Assembly (NCBI GenBank): GCA_902796595.1
Contig: CADBPM010000008.1
Span: forward strand, 1-56,179
Direction: 5' to 3'
DNA length: 56,179 nucleotides
Origin: an uncultured Lachnospiraceae bacterium
GTDB lineage: Bacteria; Bacillota; Clostridia; Lachnospirales; Lachnospiraceae
Under the pieces are notes generated by a model, which saw only the letters and a list, made by a program, of their open reading frames with translations, was not told the origin of the DNA and made no database searches. The translations under genes and the position numbers were made by a program. Each line of letters begins with the position of its first letter. Position 1 is the stretch's first letter. Positions 36,636 to 46,414 of this stretch are shown in pieces.

Positions 36636-36714
36636 AAAAGAGTAAATCTTGCGATTATTGCAATCTTACAGAAATACAGCACAATAATAAATCGCAATAT
36701 TTACTCTTTTTTGT
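36636..36714 (+). terminator. Long-stem terminator after araC
   Basis: A stem of about 24 imperfect pairs (AAAAGAGTAAAT on the left with its complement on the right, and TGCGAT inside) with a 20-nt loop ends in CTCTTTTTTG. It is far longer than usual. The T-run plus the long stem should separate araC from the esterase operon. Confidence 0.75.
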
Positions 36715-36793
36715 GCTCTTTTTTAGATGAACTTTTCTTTTTATCAATGTATCCTGTAATCTGTAATAAATCACAAACACAATTATCGGTGCC

Positions 36794-36835
36794 GCGGCAG
36801 GCACGACATCGATAGACACCATGCCTGCGGCAAGG
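36794..36835 (+). repeat. 42-bp element at the acetylesterase start, copy 2
   Basis: Same arrangement as at GH67: GCAGGCA and TGCCTGC arms, an AAGG ribosome site at the end, and an 8-codon frame starting at ATG 36821 whose TGA overlaps the gene start (ATGA). The two copies share 35 of 42 bases. The encoded peptides would start MPAVR here MPAAR, differing little. Confidence 0.75.
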
Positions 36836-36843
36836 CACAATAT

Positions 36844-38553
36844 ATGAAATCCATACATTTACCAAGGCTTATAAGCGATGGGATGATAGTCCAGAGGGAC
36901 AAAAAGCTTCATATATACGGATGGGTCACAGAAAATATCCCTGTTAAGGTTTCTGTGATCAAGGTTGAGGTTAAAAAAAGAACAAACCTGCAGACTGTAG
37001 ATGCTATTAACTCGGAGATTTCCGTAGAGGGTGACAGATTTTTCTGCACAGACAGAAATATTTCCTTTAGAGACGGTGAAGACCTGAAAGTAAGATTTGA
37101 TGCCGCTCTCTCCCCTCTTCCTGCAGGCGGTCCTTATATTATTGAAGTAAAGACTGAAAAAGAATGTATAAGAATAAGTGACGTTTACTCCGGCGACCTC
37201 TATTCTCTTGCCGGTCAGTCAAACATAGAGCTTCCAATGAACAGAGTTCTTGAAACATACCCAGAGGAAGCCATGACAGAAGACCCGCTTTTAAGGGTAT
37301 TCAAGGTTACTGAATGCGGTAACTTCCATGCCCCGTTAAGAGACCACAGGACCGGTATATGGAAGAAAACAACAAAAGAAAATCTGCAAAACTTTACTGC
37401 ACTTGGCTATTTCTTTGCAAAAAGTCTCAGAGAAAAAAAAGACATTCCTGTAGGCATAATAGATACTACACTTGGCGGCTCCACGCTTGAAGCATGGATG
37501 AGTAAGGAAATGCTCGCCTCCTTCCCTCACCACCTGATAACTGCAGAAAAATACGCCGACGATGATTTTATAAAAGGACAGTTAAAAAAGAACGCAGAAA
37601 ATGCCTCTGAATGGGATAGCAAGGAGCGCGCGGCAGACAAGGGGCTTTCCGAAAACTGGATGAGTTCTGATACAGATACCAAAGACTGGGATACGCTTAC
37701 CATGCCTGTTTTCTTCAAGGATATTCCTGAATTAAAGGGCTTTATCGGCTGCATCTGGCTAAAGAAACATTTCAACCTGACAGATTCCCTTAAAGGAAAA
37801 AATGTTCACTTATATCTTGGAACAATGACAGACGCGGACACTGTCTATATAAATGGTACAGAAGTCGGCAGAACCTTTTACAAGTACCCTCCAAGACGCT
37901 ACGCTGTTCCGGAAGGACTTCTTCGTGAAGGTGAAAATGAGATAACGATAAGGCTCAGCGTACAGAGCGGATGCGGTCTTATCACTCCCGGAAAGGTTTA
38001 TGCCCTCTTTACAGGCGACCCTGTAAGAAAAACAGACGGATTTAAAGAAAGCATTGAGGGTATTTCTGATGTCACAGACCTTACAGGTGAATGGAAATAC
38101 AGGATCGGCTGTAAAATGTCTCATGTAGGACCTACAGACTTTGTAAACTGGAAGCCTACCGCTTTATTCAACGGAATGCTCTCTCCTTGCACCGAAATTC
38201 CTGTAAAGGGCTTTGTCTGGTATCAGGGTGAGTCAAATACGGGAAGATGCGGCGAATACAAGGCTCTGTTTGAAAGCTTCGAAAATGGTTTGAGAAAACT
38301 TTGGAAGGAGGATACTTTACCTGTATTTTTCATTAAACTTCCTGAATTTGACAACTCTAATTATGAGCCTGATGAATCCTATGTAAAAAAGCACGACTGG
38401 GAAGATATGCAGAAGGTGCAGGAAAAATGTGCTCTTCTTCCTTACACATATATGATTGAAAGCGTTGGAACAGGCGAGATAAATGACCTTCATCCTCAGA
38501 GAAAAAAACCTCTCGGAGAGGCGCTTGCCATGAAAGTCACCAGTTTACATTAA
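36844..38553 (+). CDS. SGNH acetylesterase (sialate O-acetylesterase type)
   Basis: Probably removes acetyl groups from xylo-oligosaccharides. The 569-residue protein has no signal peptide, so it acts in the cytosol. Family residues are visible: the nucleophile Ser in LAGQSNIELP (about 122), the GESN block in FVWYQGESNTG and the His of the catalytic pair in INDLHPQRKKPLGEALA. A beta-sandwich insertion (about 265-395; GCIWLKKHFNLTDSLKGKN) splits the two parts of the SGNH domain, as in sialate O-acetylesterase-like xylan esterases. It is the first gene of a two-gene operon with a GH43 lipoprotein. Its start lies in the duplicated element described at 36794. Confidence 0.88.
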   Translation: MKSIHLPRLISDGMIVQRDKKLHIYGWVTENIPVKVSVIKVEVKKRTNLQTVDAINSEISVEGDRFFCTDRNISFRDGEDLKVRFDAALSPLPAGGPYIIEVKTEKECIRISDVYSGDLYSLAGQSNIELPMNRVLETYPEEAMTEDPLLRVFKVTECGNFHAPLRDHRTGIWKKTTKENLQNFTALGYFFAKSLREKKDIPVGIIDTTLGGSTLEAWMSKEMLASFPHHLITAEKYADDDFIKGQLKKNAENASEWDSKERAADKGLSENWMSSDTDTKDWDTLTMPVFFKDIPELKGFIGCIWLKKHFNLTDSLKGKNVHLYLGTMTDADTVYINGTEVGRTFYKYPPRRYAVPEGLLREGENEITIRLSVQSGCGLITPGKVYALFTGDPVRKTDGFKESIEGISDVTDLTGEWKYRIGCKMSHVGPTDFVNWKPTALFNGMLSPCTEIPVKGFVWYQGESNTGRCGEYKALFESFENGLRKLWKEDTLPVFFIKLPEFDNSNYEPDESYVKKHDWEDMQKVQEKCALLPYTYMIESVGTGEINDLHPQRKKPLGEALAMKVTSLH

Positions 38554-38559
38554 AAACAT

Positions 38560-40197
38560 ATGAAACAAAATATATTTACTCCACTGATCGTTTTTATTTC
38601 CGTAGCAGCTATATTGGCAGCTTCCTGCGGGATAAAAAATGATGACACAGAAAATAAAAATGTCAGCACTGATACAAGCATTGCAAGTCCTGCCATGATA
38701 GAAACCTGCAGAAAAGAGACAGATATGAAAGGAAAAGACACAATGAATTTCGAAGAAGTATTTAAAAACATAACTCCTGCTCCTTGCTATAAGGAGCTTT
38801 CAGACAACAATCCTCTTATTGCCCAGCATTTCGGAGCCGACCCTTATGCAATGGAATATGACGGCAGACTCTACATTTACATGACTGCTGATGCCTTCGA
38901 ACATGAGGGCGACGGCTCTGTAAAAGAAAATACCTACGGTTCCATAAAAAGCATTTATGTCATTTCAACCGAAGACATGATAAATTTCACAGACCATGGA
39001 AAGATTATGGTCGCAGGCAAAACTGGAGCCGCAAAATGGGCTCATAATTCATGGGCTCCTGCTGCCGCATGGAAAGAAATAAACGGCAAACCAAAGTTCT
39101 TCCTTTATTTTGCAGATAATGGCGGCGGCATCGGCGTGCTTTCTGCTGATTCCCCTGTAGGTCCTTTCAAGGACGAATTAGGTCATGCCCTCGTTACAAG
39201 AGAAACTCCTAACTGCGCCGATATCGTCTGGCTTTTTGACCCTGCTGTGCTTATGGACGGGGATGATGCCTATATTTATTTTGGCGGCGGTGTACCTGAA
39301 GGAAAAGCAGACGCACCAAAAACTGCAAGAGGGTGCAAACTTGGCAGTGATATGATGAGCCTTGAAGGAGAACCTGTTGCCATAGATGCCCCTTACCTTT
39401 TCGAGGATTCAGGCATCCACAAGTTCAAAGATAAATATTATTACACTTACTGCAGCAATTTCAGCGTAGATGATGCAGGCAGAGAAAAATACGGCTTCGA
39501 TAATGGTGAGATAATCTCACTTGAAAGCAAGTCCCCTCTCGGTCCTTTCAAATTCAAGGAGCGTATTTTAAAGAACCCTGGTGTTTATTGGGGACTTTCC
39601 GGCAACAACCATCACTGTGTATTCCAGTACAAGGATAAATGGTACATAACCTACCATTCAAGGCTTCTTGAAAAAAACATGGGAATCGAAAAGGGATACC
39701 GCTGCACTCACATAGACGAGTTTGAAATGGGTGAAGACGGAACCATAGGTCTTATAAAGCAGAGTAGAGCAGACAGAAAACAACTTGTCAGCATAGACCC
39801 TTACACTGAGATAAATGCGGCTACATTTTCCCATATTGCCGGTGCAGATGTGCTTCCGGCTGATGAAGAAAGTAAAAAAAATGGTTCCGGCACAATGAAG
39901 CTTACAAAGATATCAGATGGTGCCTTTGTAAGATTAAGCGGTGTAGATTTTGGAAATGACGGTGCCACAAAGCTTACCGTAAAGGCTAATGCAAACGGCA
40001 AGACCGGCGCGATCCGCATTACAGAAGATGAACCTTCCGGCAAGGTACTTGGCTATATCGGTATCTCACAGGGTGAGGGAAATGGCCCTGCTATTCTTAA
40101 TACTGCCTTAAACGAAAAGCTTACCGGCACGCACAACATCTGCTTTAGCTTTGCCGGCGGAGGCTACGATATCCTTTCATGGAAATTTGATAAATAA
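38560..40197 (+). CDS. GH43 arabinofuranosidase-type lipoprotein with CBM6-like module
   Basis: Likely strips arabinose or xylose from arabinoxylan at the outer face of the membrane. The 545-residue protein has a lipoprotein signal with lipobox LAASC (Cys23), a GH43 propeller (about 75-410) with the catalytic base Asp94 in FGADPYAMEYD, a WLFDPAVLMD Asp and the acid Glu in YLFEDSGIHKFK, then a CBM6-like sandwich (about 420-545; VRLSGVDFGNDGATKLTVKA). The domain set is that of arabinoxylan arabinofuranohydrolases. It begins 6 bp after the esterase stop but lacks a clear ribosome site, so it may depend on coupling. A shared terminator with enolase follows. Confidence 0.9.
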   Translation: MKQNIFTPLIVFISVAAILAASCGIKNDDTENKNVSTDTSIASPAMIETCRKETDMKGKDTMNFEEVFKNITPAPCYKELSDNNPLIAQHFGADPYAMEYDGRLYIYMTADAFEHEGDGSVKENTYGSIKSIYVISTEDMINFTDHGKIMVAGKTGAAKWAHNSWAPAAAWKEINGKPKFFLYFADNGGGIGVLSADSPVGPFKDELGHALVTRETPNCADIVWLFDPAVLMDGDDAYIYFGGGVPEGKADAPKTARGCKLGSDMMSLEGEPVAIDAPYLFEDSGIHKFKDKYYYTYCSNFSVDDAGREKYGFDNGEIISLESKSPLGPFKFKERILKNPGVYWGLSGNNHHCVFQYKDKWYITYHSRLLEKNMGIEKGYRCTHIDEFEMGEDGTIGLIKQSRADRKQLVSIDPYTEINAATFSHIAGADVLPADEESKKNGSGTMKLTKISDGAFVRLSGVDFGNDGATKLTVKANANGKTGAIRITEDEPSGKVLGYIGISQGEGNGPAILNTALNEKLTGTHNICFSFAGGGYDILSWKFDK

Positions 40198-40221
40198 ACT
40201 ATAGGCTTCAAGCCACCACAA

Positions 40222-40274
40222 ACAAAAAGCAGGTTGAAATGAACCTTTAGGAACATTTCAACCTGTTCTTTTTA
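40222..40274. terminator. Bidirectional terminator between GH43 and enolase
   Basis: A 13-bp stem (GCAGGTTGAAATG with its near complement) has T-runs on both sides: CTTTTT on the plus strand and CTTTTTG on the minus strand. It serves the convergent genes on both sides. Confidence 0.85.
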
Positions 40275-40276
40275 TA

Positions 40277-41590
<1,314 letters not shown>

Positions 41591-41683
41591 TTACCGCCCT
41601 CGCACACGTACTTCTTTGGCTGGCGGTTATCTTTACTATAGTTTCATAAGCCGTCATTCTTTAAGATGGCTTACACTCACATT

Positions 41684-41715
41684 GTTAGTTTAAACTAACC
41701 GGGTAGGAATGTCAA
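41684..41715 (-). promoter_or_regulatory. Enolase promoter with 16-bp operator-like palindrome
   Basis: TTGACA (41710-41715), a 17-bp spacer and TAAACT (41687-41692). The perfect palindrome GTTAGTTTAAACTAAC (41684-41699) covers the whole -10 box, which is the classic place for a repressor. It does not match a Rex, CcpA or CggR site as I know them. The leader that follows is about 100 nt and contains a hairpin at 41648-41674. Confidence 0.7.
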
Positions 41716-41757
41716 TAAAAAAAATGGATTTCACTGTTTTGCAATGAAATCCATTTT
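41716..41757 (-). terminator. Terminator of the chemotaxis receptor gene
   Basis: Stem AAAATGGATTTCA with its complement, 10-nt loop, followed by a T8 run on the minus strand. It directly abuts the -35 box of enolase. Confidence 0.9.
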
Positions 41758-41763
41758 GTTTAT

Positions 41764-43035
41764 TTATTTGTTATTATTCATTTTGTTTACATAAGTATTA
41801 AGTTCTTTGACAACTCCTGTAATCTTTCCTGTTGAAGAAACGCATTTACCAACAGAATTGCCAAGTAATTCCATCTTTTGTGATGTAAGTTCGGCGCTTT
41901 CCGAGTTACTTTCAGCATATTCTGAAAGTTTTCCGACAGCATCAGAAATGATCTCCTTCTGCTTATCAAGCCCCTTTGTTTCCTCACTTATCTTTGTGGA
42001 AGCCTCTGAAACCTGATTGATCTGCCCTACAAGAGCCGTATATACATCTTTTGTCTGCGCAAGCTTCTCACTCTGCTTTGCAAGAGAATCTGCAACCGTC
42101 TGTGTGATTTCCATGCTGCTATGTGAGTTGCTTATAAGAATATTTACTTTTTCAGTAATAGCCTCCGCAGAACCCTTTGACTGATCTGCAAGCTGTCTTA
42201 TCTCCTCGGCAACAACAGCAAAACCCTTTCCAGCCTCGCCTGCCCTTGCAGCCTCGATACTTGCATTAAGAGCAAGAAGATTGGTCTGGCTTGCAATACT
42301 TGTTATGATCTCCGTTGCTGCCTGGATACTCTCAACACTTTCATTGGTCTTTGTAGTCTGGATGCGGACATTTTCAACCTCATCCATATTCTTTTCATTC
42401 ATCTTAAGAAGCTCAGCCATATTTCTATTTGCTTCTTCGCTGCTCTTATCAAGCTCATTGCCACCCTTTTCAAGTAGCTCAACATTATTTACAATATGAT
42501 CTATCTCAAGGCTCATATTGTCAATCTTATCTTTCATATCAGATGTATGGCTTGCCTGAGCAACGGTATTATTTATAATTGATTCAACAGCAGCACCAGC
42601 TTCGTTAAGAGCATCTTCCATATCATTAAAATCTACTTTGAATTCTTCAGATACACTTGAAAGATCCTCTGCCGACTTGCGAAGTCCATTTACAGTATCA
42701 CTAAATGCTTCAAGAGTTGCTGTTACCTGGCGCATCGTAGCTCCAATATCATCATCACGCTGCAATATTTTCTCGAACTGAGGAGATCGTTCATACTTAG
42801 ATTCTTCTCCATTAAGTATCTCTATAACTCTGTCAAAGATTGCTTTCATTGAGAAGAATATACATCCACAGGAAATCACCTGCAAGGCAAGAACCAAAAC
42901 TACCATTACAACAAAATTCAAAATCCCCACACTATGAAGGGCAAGAATAAGAACTTCCACTACAAAAGCCACAACAAAAAAGCCGAATACAGGACCAAAT
43001 TTTTTTAGATCTTCAACCTTGAATTTTCCATCCAT
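41764..43035 (-). CDS. Methyl-accepting chemotaxis protein without ligand domain
   Basis: Signals to CheA/CheW. The 423-residue protein has a short cytosolic start, two membrane helices (about 15-37 and 42-66) with almost no extracellular loop, and then a long coiled coil with the receptor hairpin tip ([20 protein letters not shown], about 265). It therefore lacks a periplasmic sensor and HAMP is not obvious; it could sense a membrane state or act with another receptor. AGAGGA precedes the start, and an extended -10 promoter (TGTTATAAT, 43077-43085) lies 40 bp further up. It is a single-gene unit. A second receptor lies at 54306, so the organism is probably motile. Confidence 0.93.
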   Translation of the reverse strand: MDGKFKVEDLKKFGPVFGFFVVAFVVEVLILALHSVGILNFVVMVVLVLALQVISCGCIFFSMKAIFDRVIEILNGEESKYERSPQFEKILQRDDDIGATMRQVTATLEAFSDTVNGLRKSAEDLSSVSEEFKVDFNDMEDALNEAGAAVESIINNTVAQASHTSDMKDKIDNMSLEIDHIVNNVELLEKGGNELDKSSEEANRNMAELLKMNEKNMDEVENVRIQTTKTNESVESIQAATEIITSIASQTNLLALNASIEAARAGEAGKGFAVVAEEIRQLADQSKGSAEAITEKVNILISNSHSSMEITQTVADSLAKQSEKLAQTKDVYTALVGQINQVSEASTKISEETKGLDKQKEIISDAVGKLSEYAESNSESAELTSQKMELLGNSVGKCVSSTGKITGVVKELNTYVNKMNNNK

Positions 43036-43076
43036 AAAATTTTCCTCTTCTTATAAGATTTTTGTGTATATGCATC

Positions 43077-43085
43077 ATTATAACA
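43077..43085 (-). promoter_or_regulatory. Extended -10 promoter of the chemotaxis receptor
   Basis: TGTTATAAT on the minus strand combines an extended TG with TATAAT; no good -35 box is present. Confidence 0.5.
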
Positions 43086-43145
43086 TACTTCCTCTCTTTT
43101 TACTTAACTTTCTATAAGAAACACAAAGTTTTTTTAGCATTTAGT

Positions 43146-43176
43146 AACAAAGAGTCGCATCCTTACAGAGCGTTTT
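43146..43176. repeat. Dispersed 31-bp repeat, copy 1
   Basis: It begins AACAAAGAGTCGCA and ends AGCGTTTT. A copy of 32 bp lies at 53776-53807 next to the thiamine operon. Both stand beside terminator-like hairpins. Confidence 0.6.
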
Positions 43177-43232
43177 ATTGATCTATAGGAATTTCCTATA
43201 AATCAATAAAGCCCGCCAGTATAAACTGACGG
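43176..43232 (-). terminator. Terminator and long palindrome after metY
   Basis: A hairpin CCGTCAGT/ACTGGCGG (43213-43232) followed by GCTTTATT ends the metY transcript. It is followed by a 33-bp near-perfect palindrome (43176-43208) centred on GGAATTTCC. Confidence 0.7.
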
Positions 43233-43241
43233 AAAAAAAAA

Positions 43242-44516
43242 TCAGACTGCCTTAAGCGCATTTTCAAGATCTTCTATGATATCATCCACGTTCTCGATAC
43301 CTACAGAAAGTCTTACAAGATCAGGTGAAACACCGCCGGCGAGAAGTTCTTCATCTGTAAGCTGTCTGTGTGTAGAGCTTGCAGGGTGAAGGATACAGGT
43401 ATGAGCATCTGCAACATGTGTTGCTATCATTGCAACCTTAAGATGCTTCATAAATTCCTCTGCTGCCTTTCTTCCTCCCTTTACACCAAAAGCGATAACA
43501 CCACAGCTTCCATTCGGCATATACTTCTTTGCACGCTCATAATACTTACTGCCAGGAAGACCCGGATAATTTATCCATGCAACCTTATCGTTCTTTTCAA
43601 GGAACTCTGCAACCTTCATTGCATTTGACACATGTCTGTCCATGCGTACAGCAAGTGATTCAAGTCCAAGGTTAAGCAGGTAGCAGTTCATAGGTGATGG
43701 AATAGAGCCAAGATCCCTCATGAGCTGGGCGGTACACTTTGTGATAAATGCACCTTCCTTACCAAACTTCTCTGCATAAGTAATACCATGGTATGAATCA
43801 TCCGGAGTAGTAAGTCCTGGGAACTTATCCTTGTGAGCCATCCAGTCAAACTTACCGGCATCAACGATCGCACCGCCTACGGTTGCATCATGACCATCCA
43901 TATACTTGGTGGTTGAATGTGTCACTATATCAGCTCCCCACTCAATAGGTCTGCAGTTTATCGGTGTGGCAAATGTATTATCTATGATAAGCGGAACGCC
44001 ATGTGCATGAGCTGCCTTCGCAAAACGTTCGATATCAAATACTATAAGTGCAGGATTTGCTATAGTTTCTCCAAAAACTGCCTTTGTATTCGGTTTGAAT
44101 GCAGCTTCAAGTTCTTCATCCGAGCAGTCAGGATCGACAAAAGTAAAATCAATCCCCATTCTTCTCATTGTTACATTGAAAAGATTGAAGCTTCCACCAT
44201 AGATTGTTGAAGAAGCAATGACATGGTCTCCTGCTCCTGCAAGATTAAATACAGAATAAAATGATGCAGCCTGACCTGATGAGGTAAGCATTGCAGCGCT
44301 GCCCCCTTCAAGAGCAGCAATCTTTGCAGCAACATAATCATTTGTAGGATTTTGAAGTCTTGTATAAAAATATCCGCTTGCTTCAAGGTCAAAGAGCTTG
44401 CCCATATCCTCGCTGGTATCATACTTGAATGTGGTGCTCTGCACGATAGGGATCATCCTTGGTTCACCATTCTTTGGTGTATAGCCTGCCTGAATACATT
44501 TTGTTTCCTGTTTCAT
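43242..44516 (-). CDS. metY: O-acetylhomoserine sulfhydrylase
   Basis: PLP enzyme that makes homocysteine from O-acetylhomoserine and sulfide in methionine synthesis. The 424-residue protein has the Cys/Met-metabolism family pattern: YTRLQNPTNDYVAAKIAALE, the cofactor-stacking region TSSGQAASFYSVF, the Asp in PLIIDNTFATP and the PLP-binding Lys in VTHSTTKYMDGH. Length and the C-terminal HPASSTHRQLTDEEL fit MetY better than MetB/MetC. AGGAG lies 7 nt before the start. Promoter and start are about 35 nt apart, so no SAM riboswitch or T-box can precede it. Single-gene unit. Confidence 0.93.
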   Translation of the reverse strand: MKQETKCIQAGYTPKNGEPRMIPIVQSTTFKYDTSEDMGKLFDLEASGYFYTRLQNPTNDYVAAKIAALEGGSAAMLTSSGQAASFYSVFNLAGAGDHVIASSTIYGGSFNLFNVTMRRMGIDFTFVDPDCSDEELEAAFKPNTKAVFGETIANPALIVFDIERFAKAAHAHGVPLIIDNTFATPINCRPIEWGADIVTHSTTKYMDGHDATVGGAIVDAGKFDWMAHKDKFPGLTTPDDSYHGITYAEKFGKEGAFITKCTAQLMRDLGSIPSPMNCYLLNLGLESLAVRMDRHVSNAMKVAEFLEKNDKVAWINYPGLPGSKYYERAKKYMPNGSCGVIAFGVKGGRKAAEEFMKHLKVAMIATHVADAHTCILHPASSTHRQLTDEELLAGGVSPDLVRLSVGIENVDDIIEDLENALKAV

Positions 44517-44549
44517 TCTTCTCTCCTTTTTGCCTTTAATGTTTTTTTA

Positions 44550-44577
44550 ATTTTAATAGCTATTATTACACTGTCAA
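44550..44577 (-). promoter_or_regulatory. metY promoter
   Basis: TTGACA (44572-44577), a 16-bp spacer and TAAAAT (44550-44555). Confidence 0.6.
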
Positions 44578-44603
44578 GTTAATATTTCAACCTAAAAGCC
44601 TTA

Positions 44604-44632
44604 TAAAAAGGAGTTATTTTTGAAATAACTCC
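44604..44632 (-). terminator. Terminator of the phosphoesterase unit
   Basis: Perfect 10-bp stem (GGAGTTATTT with its complement, 3-nt loop) followed by TTTTTATAAGG on the minus strand, overlapping the end of the gene region. Confidence 0.85.
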
Positions 44633-44633
44633 C

Positions 44634-45158
44634 TTAACTTCGCCTGGGAAGACCCAAAAGTGCCCCTTCTTCTACCATACTTTGAAGCTTGACCGGCTTA
44701 TATCCGCAGACACAGGCCGCAAGATTTATGTGCCTGCAGCCATCTCCGTAATCTTTTACAACACTGTGATTATGCCCATGAATATTAAGGCACCACTTAA
44801 GTCCCTTCACAGACTCATGCGACAGAAGTATCTTTTCCGCTATAAAAAGAGGTCCATCATAAATCTCGTCAAAGTAAGGCATCAACTCTTCCTTATTGTC
44901 ATGATTGCCCAAAATAAGAATTTTCTTTCCTGCCCTTATATCTCTTACTCTTGCAGGTCTTCCAACATCGCCAAGGCAGACAAAAGTGTCACATGGAAGA
45001 ATCTCCTCGTTTAATATTTCAACCTGCTCTTCAGCACTTATCCATTTAGGTTTTTCTGCCCTGCAATCTGCATCATCAAAATGAAGGTCTGAAAGAAACC
45101 ATATATCACCGCTGTCAAGCCAGTTTCTAAAAGGTGGATAAAGAATATCTCTTAACAT
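44634..45158 (-). CDS. Small calcineurin-like metallophosphoesterase
   Basis: A 174-residue phosphoesterase with all metal-site motifs of the family: DLHFDD (about 24-29), GDVGRP, LGNHDN and HGHNH. It is short and has no extra domain, similar to YfcE-like or phage-type phosphoesterases; the substrate is unknown. The start lies one base after the stop of the Sel1-repeat gene, so the two are translated together. A terminator follows the stop. Confidence 0.85.
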   Translation of the reverse strand: MLRDILYPPFRNWLDSGDIWFLSDLHFDDADCRAEKPKWISAEEQVEILNEEILPCDTFVCLGDVGRPARVRDIRAGKKILILGNHDNKEELMPYFDEIYDGPLFIAEKILLSHESVKGLKWCLNIHGHNHSVVKDYGDGCRHINLAACVCGYKPVKLQSMVEEGALLGLPRRS

Positions 45159-45159
45159 G

Positions 45160-45438
45160 CTATTCTCTTATTTCCTCCAGTAAAGAAGCAGCTCTCTCAT
45201 GCCCTTTTTTTGCAGCATAAGCACACCACTTCCTTGCCTTTGCAAGGTTCTTTTCTCCAAAACTTCCTTTAAAATAAGCTTCCGCAAGGTCTGTTGCGGC
45301 TTCAAGATCACCTTTTGCAGCATTATCAATAAGCCTTACCCATTCTTCATTCGCCATAAGACCATGTGCCTTTACCTTCTTTCCTCCGGCTACTTTGCCC
45401 GAAGCCATAAGCGCATTAAGATCAACTATATTTTTCAA
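45160..45438 (-). CDS. Sel1-like repeat protein
   Basis: A 92-residue protein with one to two Sel1-type helical repeats (LAEAYFKGSFGEKNLAKARK, then WCAYAAKKGHERAASLLEEI, about 45-90). Such repeats bind partner proteins. The start has a purine-rich GAGGTAATAG upstream. It is coupled to the phosphoesterase gene with one base between them, which suggests that it binds or positions that enzyme. Confidence 0.75.
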   Translation of the reverse strand: MKNIVDLNALMASGKVAGGKKVKAHGLMANEEWVRLIDNAAKGDLEAATDLAEAYFKGSFGEKNLAKARKWCAYAAKKGHERAASLLEEIRE

Positions 45439-45522
45439 ACTATTACCTCTTTCTCTGTATTCCTAATCTTTGCGAACATTTCTTGTAATTATACTCCCAT
45501 ATCTGCATCTTGTCGATAAAAG

Positions 45523-45550
45523 AAAAAGAGAGGCTCATACAAAGCCTCTC
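45523..45550 (-). terminator. Terminator after the decayed ATPase region
   Basis: Perfect 8-bp stem GAGAGGCT/AGCCTCTC followed by CTTTTTC on the minus strand. Confidence 0.85.
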
Positions 45551-45560
45551 AAAAACATCA

Positions 45561-45641
45561 TCACTTTCTCTTGTATCCTGTATACATACAGAGAAGCATG
45601 CAGATAAGAGCCTCAAAACCAAAGAACTTATGCCATTTCAT
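45561..45641 (-). CDS. 26-residue small protein coupled to the ATPase remnant
   Basis: A very short frame with a good ribosome site (GAGG, 8 nt before the start). Its start overlaps the stop of the ATPase remnant (ATGA). The product begins MKWHKFFGFEALICMLLC and ends with a basic GYKRK, so it may form a short membrane helix. It is not a recognised family. It may be a real small protein once co-expressed with the metal ATPase, or chance. Confidence 0.4.
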   Translation of the reverse strand: MKWHKFFGFEALICMLLCMYTGYKRK

Positions 45642-45890
45642 ATTTCATATTCCTCATTTATAAATGCCGCCTTATCCTCAGGAAGTACCTCCGAGAAATA
45701 TTCATCGACGCCTACCTTCTTTGAAACAACCTTCGCTATACGGTCGCTGTCTCCGGTCATCATAACGATCTTGTCAAAGCCTGCCTTATGGAGCATTTCA
45801 ACCGTCTTTGCCGCATCTTCTCTTAAAGGATCTTCTATCATTATAACGCCTGTAAGCACACCATTCTCAGCCATATATAAGAAGCCTGCC
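45638..45890 (-). pseudogene. Remnant of a metal-transporting P-type ATPase
   Basis: About 80 codons of the phosphatase/nucleotide-binding part of a heavy-metal P1B ATPase survive: FLYMAENGVLTGVIMIEDPL, MLHKAGFDKIVMMTGDSD and EVLPEDKAAFINEE. The membrane part, the DKTGT phosphorylation site and everything after INEE, including the GDGIND motif, are gone. Its left part reads into the end of a truncated AraC gene in another frame. Two deletions are needed to explain this. It cannot work as a pump. Confidence 0.85.
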
Positions 45891-46397
45891 TGTCAGTTCA
45901 AATTCAAGAAGGGCTCTTAGGAAAAAAGCATTTTCACCAATTTCACTTTTATCACAATAAAAAATATCCCTGCATAAAGCCTTCACAGTTTCATTTGCCC
46001 TTGCAAAAAGCACCCTGTCCGCCTCTTTTATTCTCTTTACAAGCTCATTCGGGTTGAAATACCTGTCTGCCCGTACCCTGTCAATATCAATAACAAACTC
46101 TATGCCATGATACTGACCGGATGGATAGAAAAATCTGTTCTGATTGCTGTAACCGCAGTCTACTGCCACCTCTCCGCCGATCAGATATATCTCAGTTCCA
46201 TCCGACATGGAAAGCTCGCACCTTCCCTCTATACATATATTTACAAGAAGAAGCTCGCCTTTCTCATGTTTTTCCTTGGTTTCTTCATCATGGGAAGGTA
46301 AAAGTTCCTTTTCATTGATGTCATTTATAAATAACGTACACCCGTCCACTACAGGGAAAGCTTCTATTCTTGACTTATCAGTTTTAAATATTATCAT
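45867..46397 (-). pseudogene. Truncated AraC-family regulator (sensor part only)
   Basis: A 176-residue frame with a good ribosome site (AGGTGG, start 46397). It contains the N-terminal sensor part seen in AraC regulators that accompany metal ATPases (GELLLVNICIEGRCELSMSD, YLIGGEVAVDCGYSNQN, FFYPSGQYHGIEFVID) and breaks off after RALLEFELTG. The DNA-binding C-terminal half is missing; the frame runs into ATPase-derived DNA and stops 6 codons later. It is best read as the front of a deletion joining araC and the ATPase gene. A surviving role as a free sensor domain is unlikely. Confidence 0.75.
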
Positions 46398-46414
46398 AGA
46401 TCCACCTGCCAAAA

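Noticed and set aside
36655..36858. 67-codon minus-strand frame over the araC terminator and the 42-bp element
   Set aside because: It spans a terminator and runs into the start of the esterase gene; no ribosome site or family.
44517..44600. Possible SAM riboswitch or T-box before metY
   Set aside because: The promoter lies only about 35 nt from the start codon, leaving no space for such an RNA.
45510..45920. 136-codon plus-strand frame across the ATPase remnant
   Set aside because: The minus strand has clear P-type ATPase sequence here; the plus frame is its mirror and also crosses a terminator hairpin.
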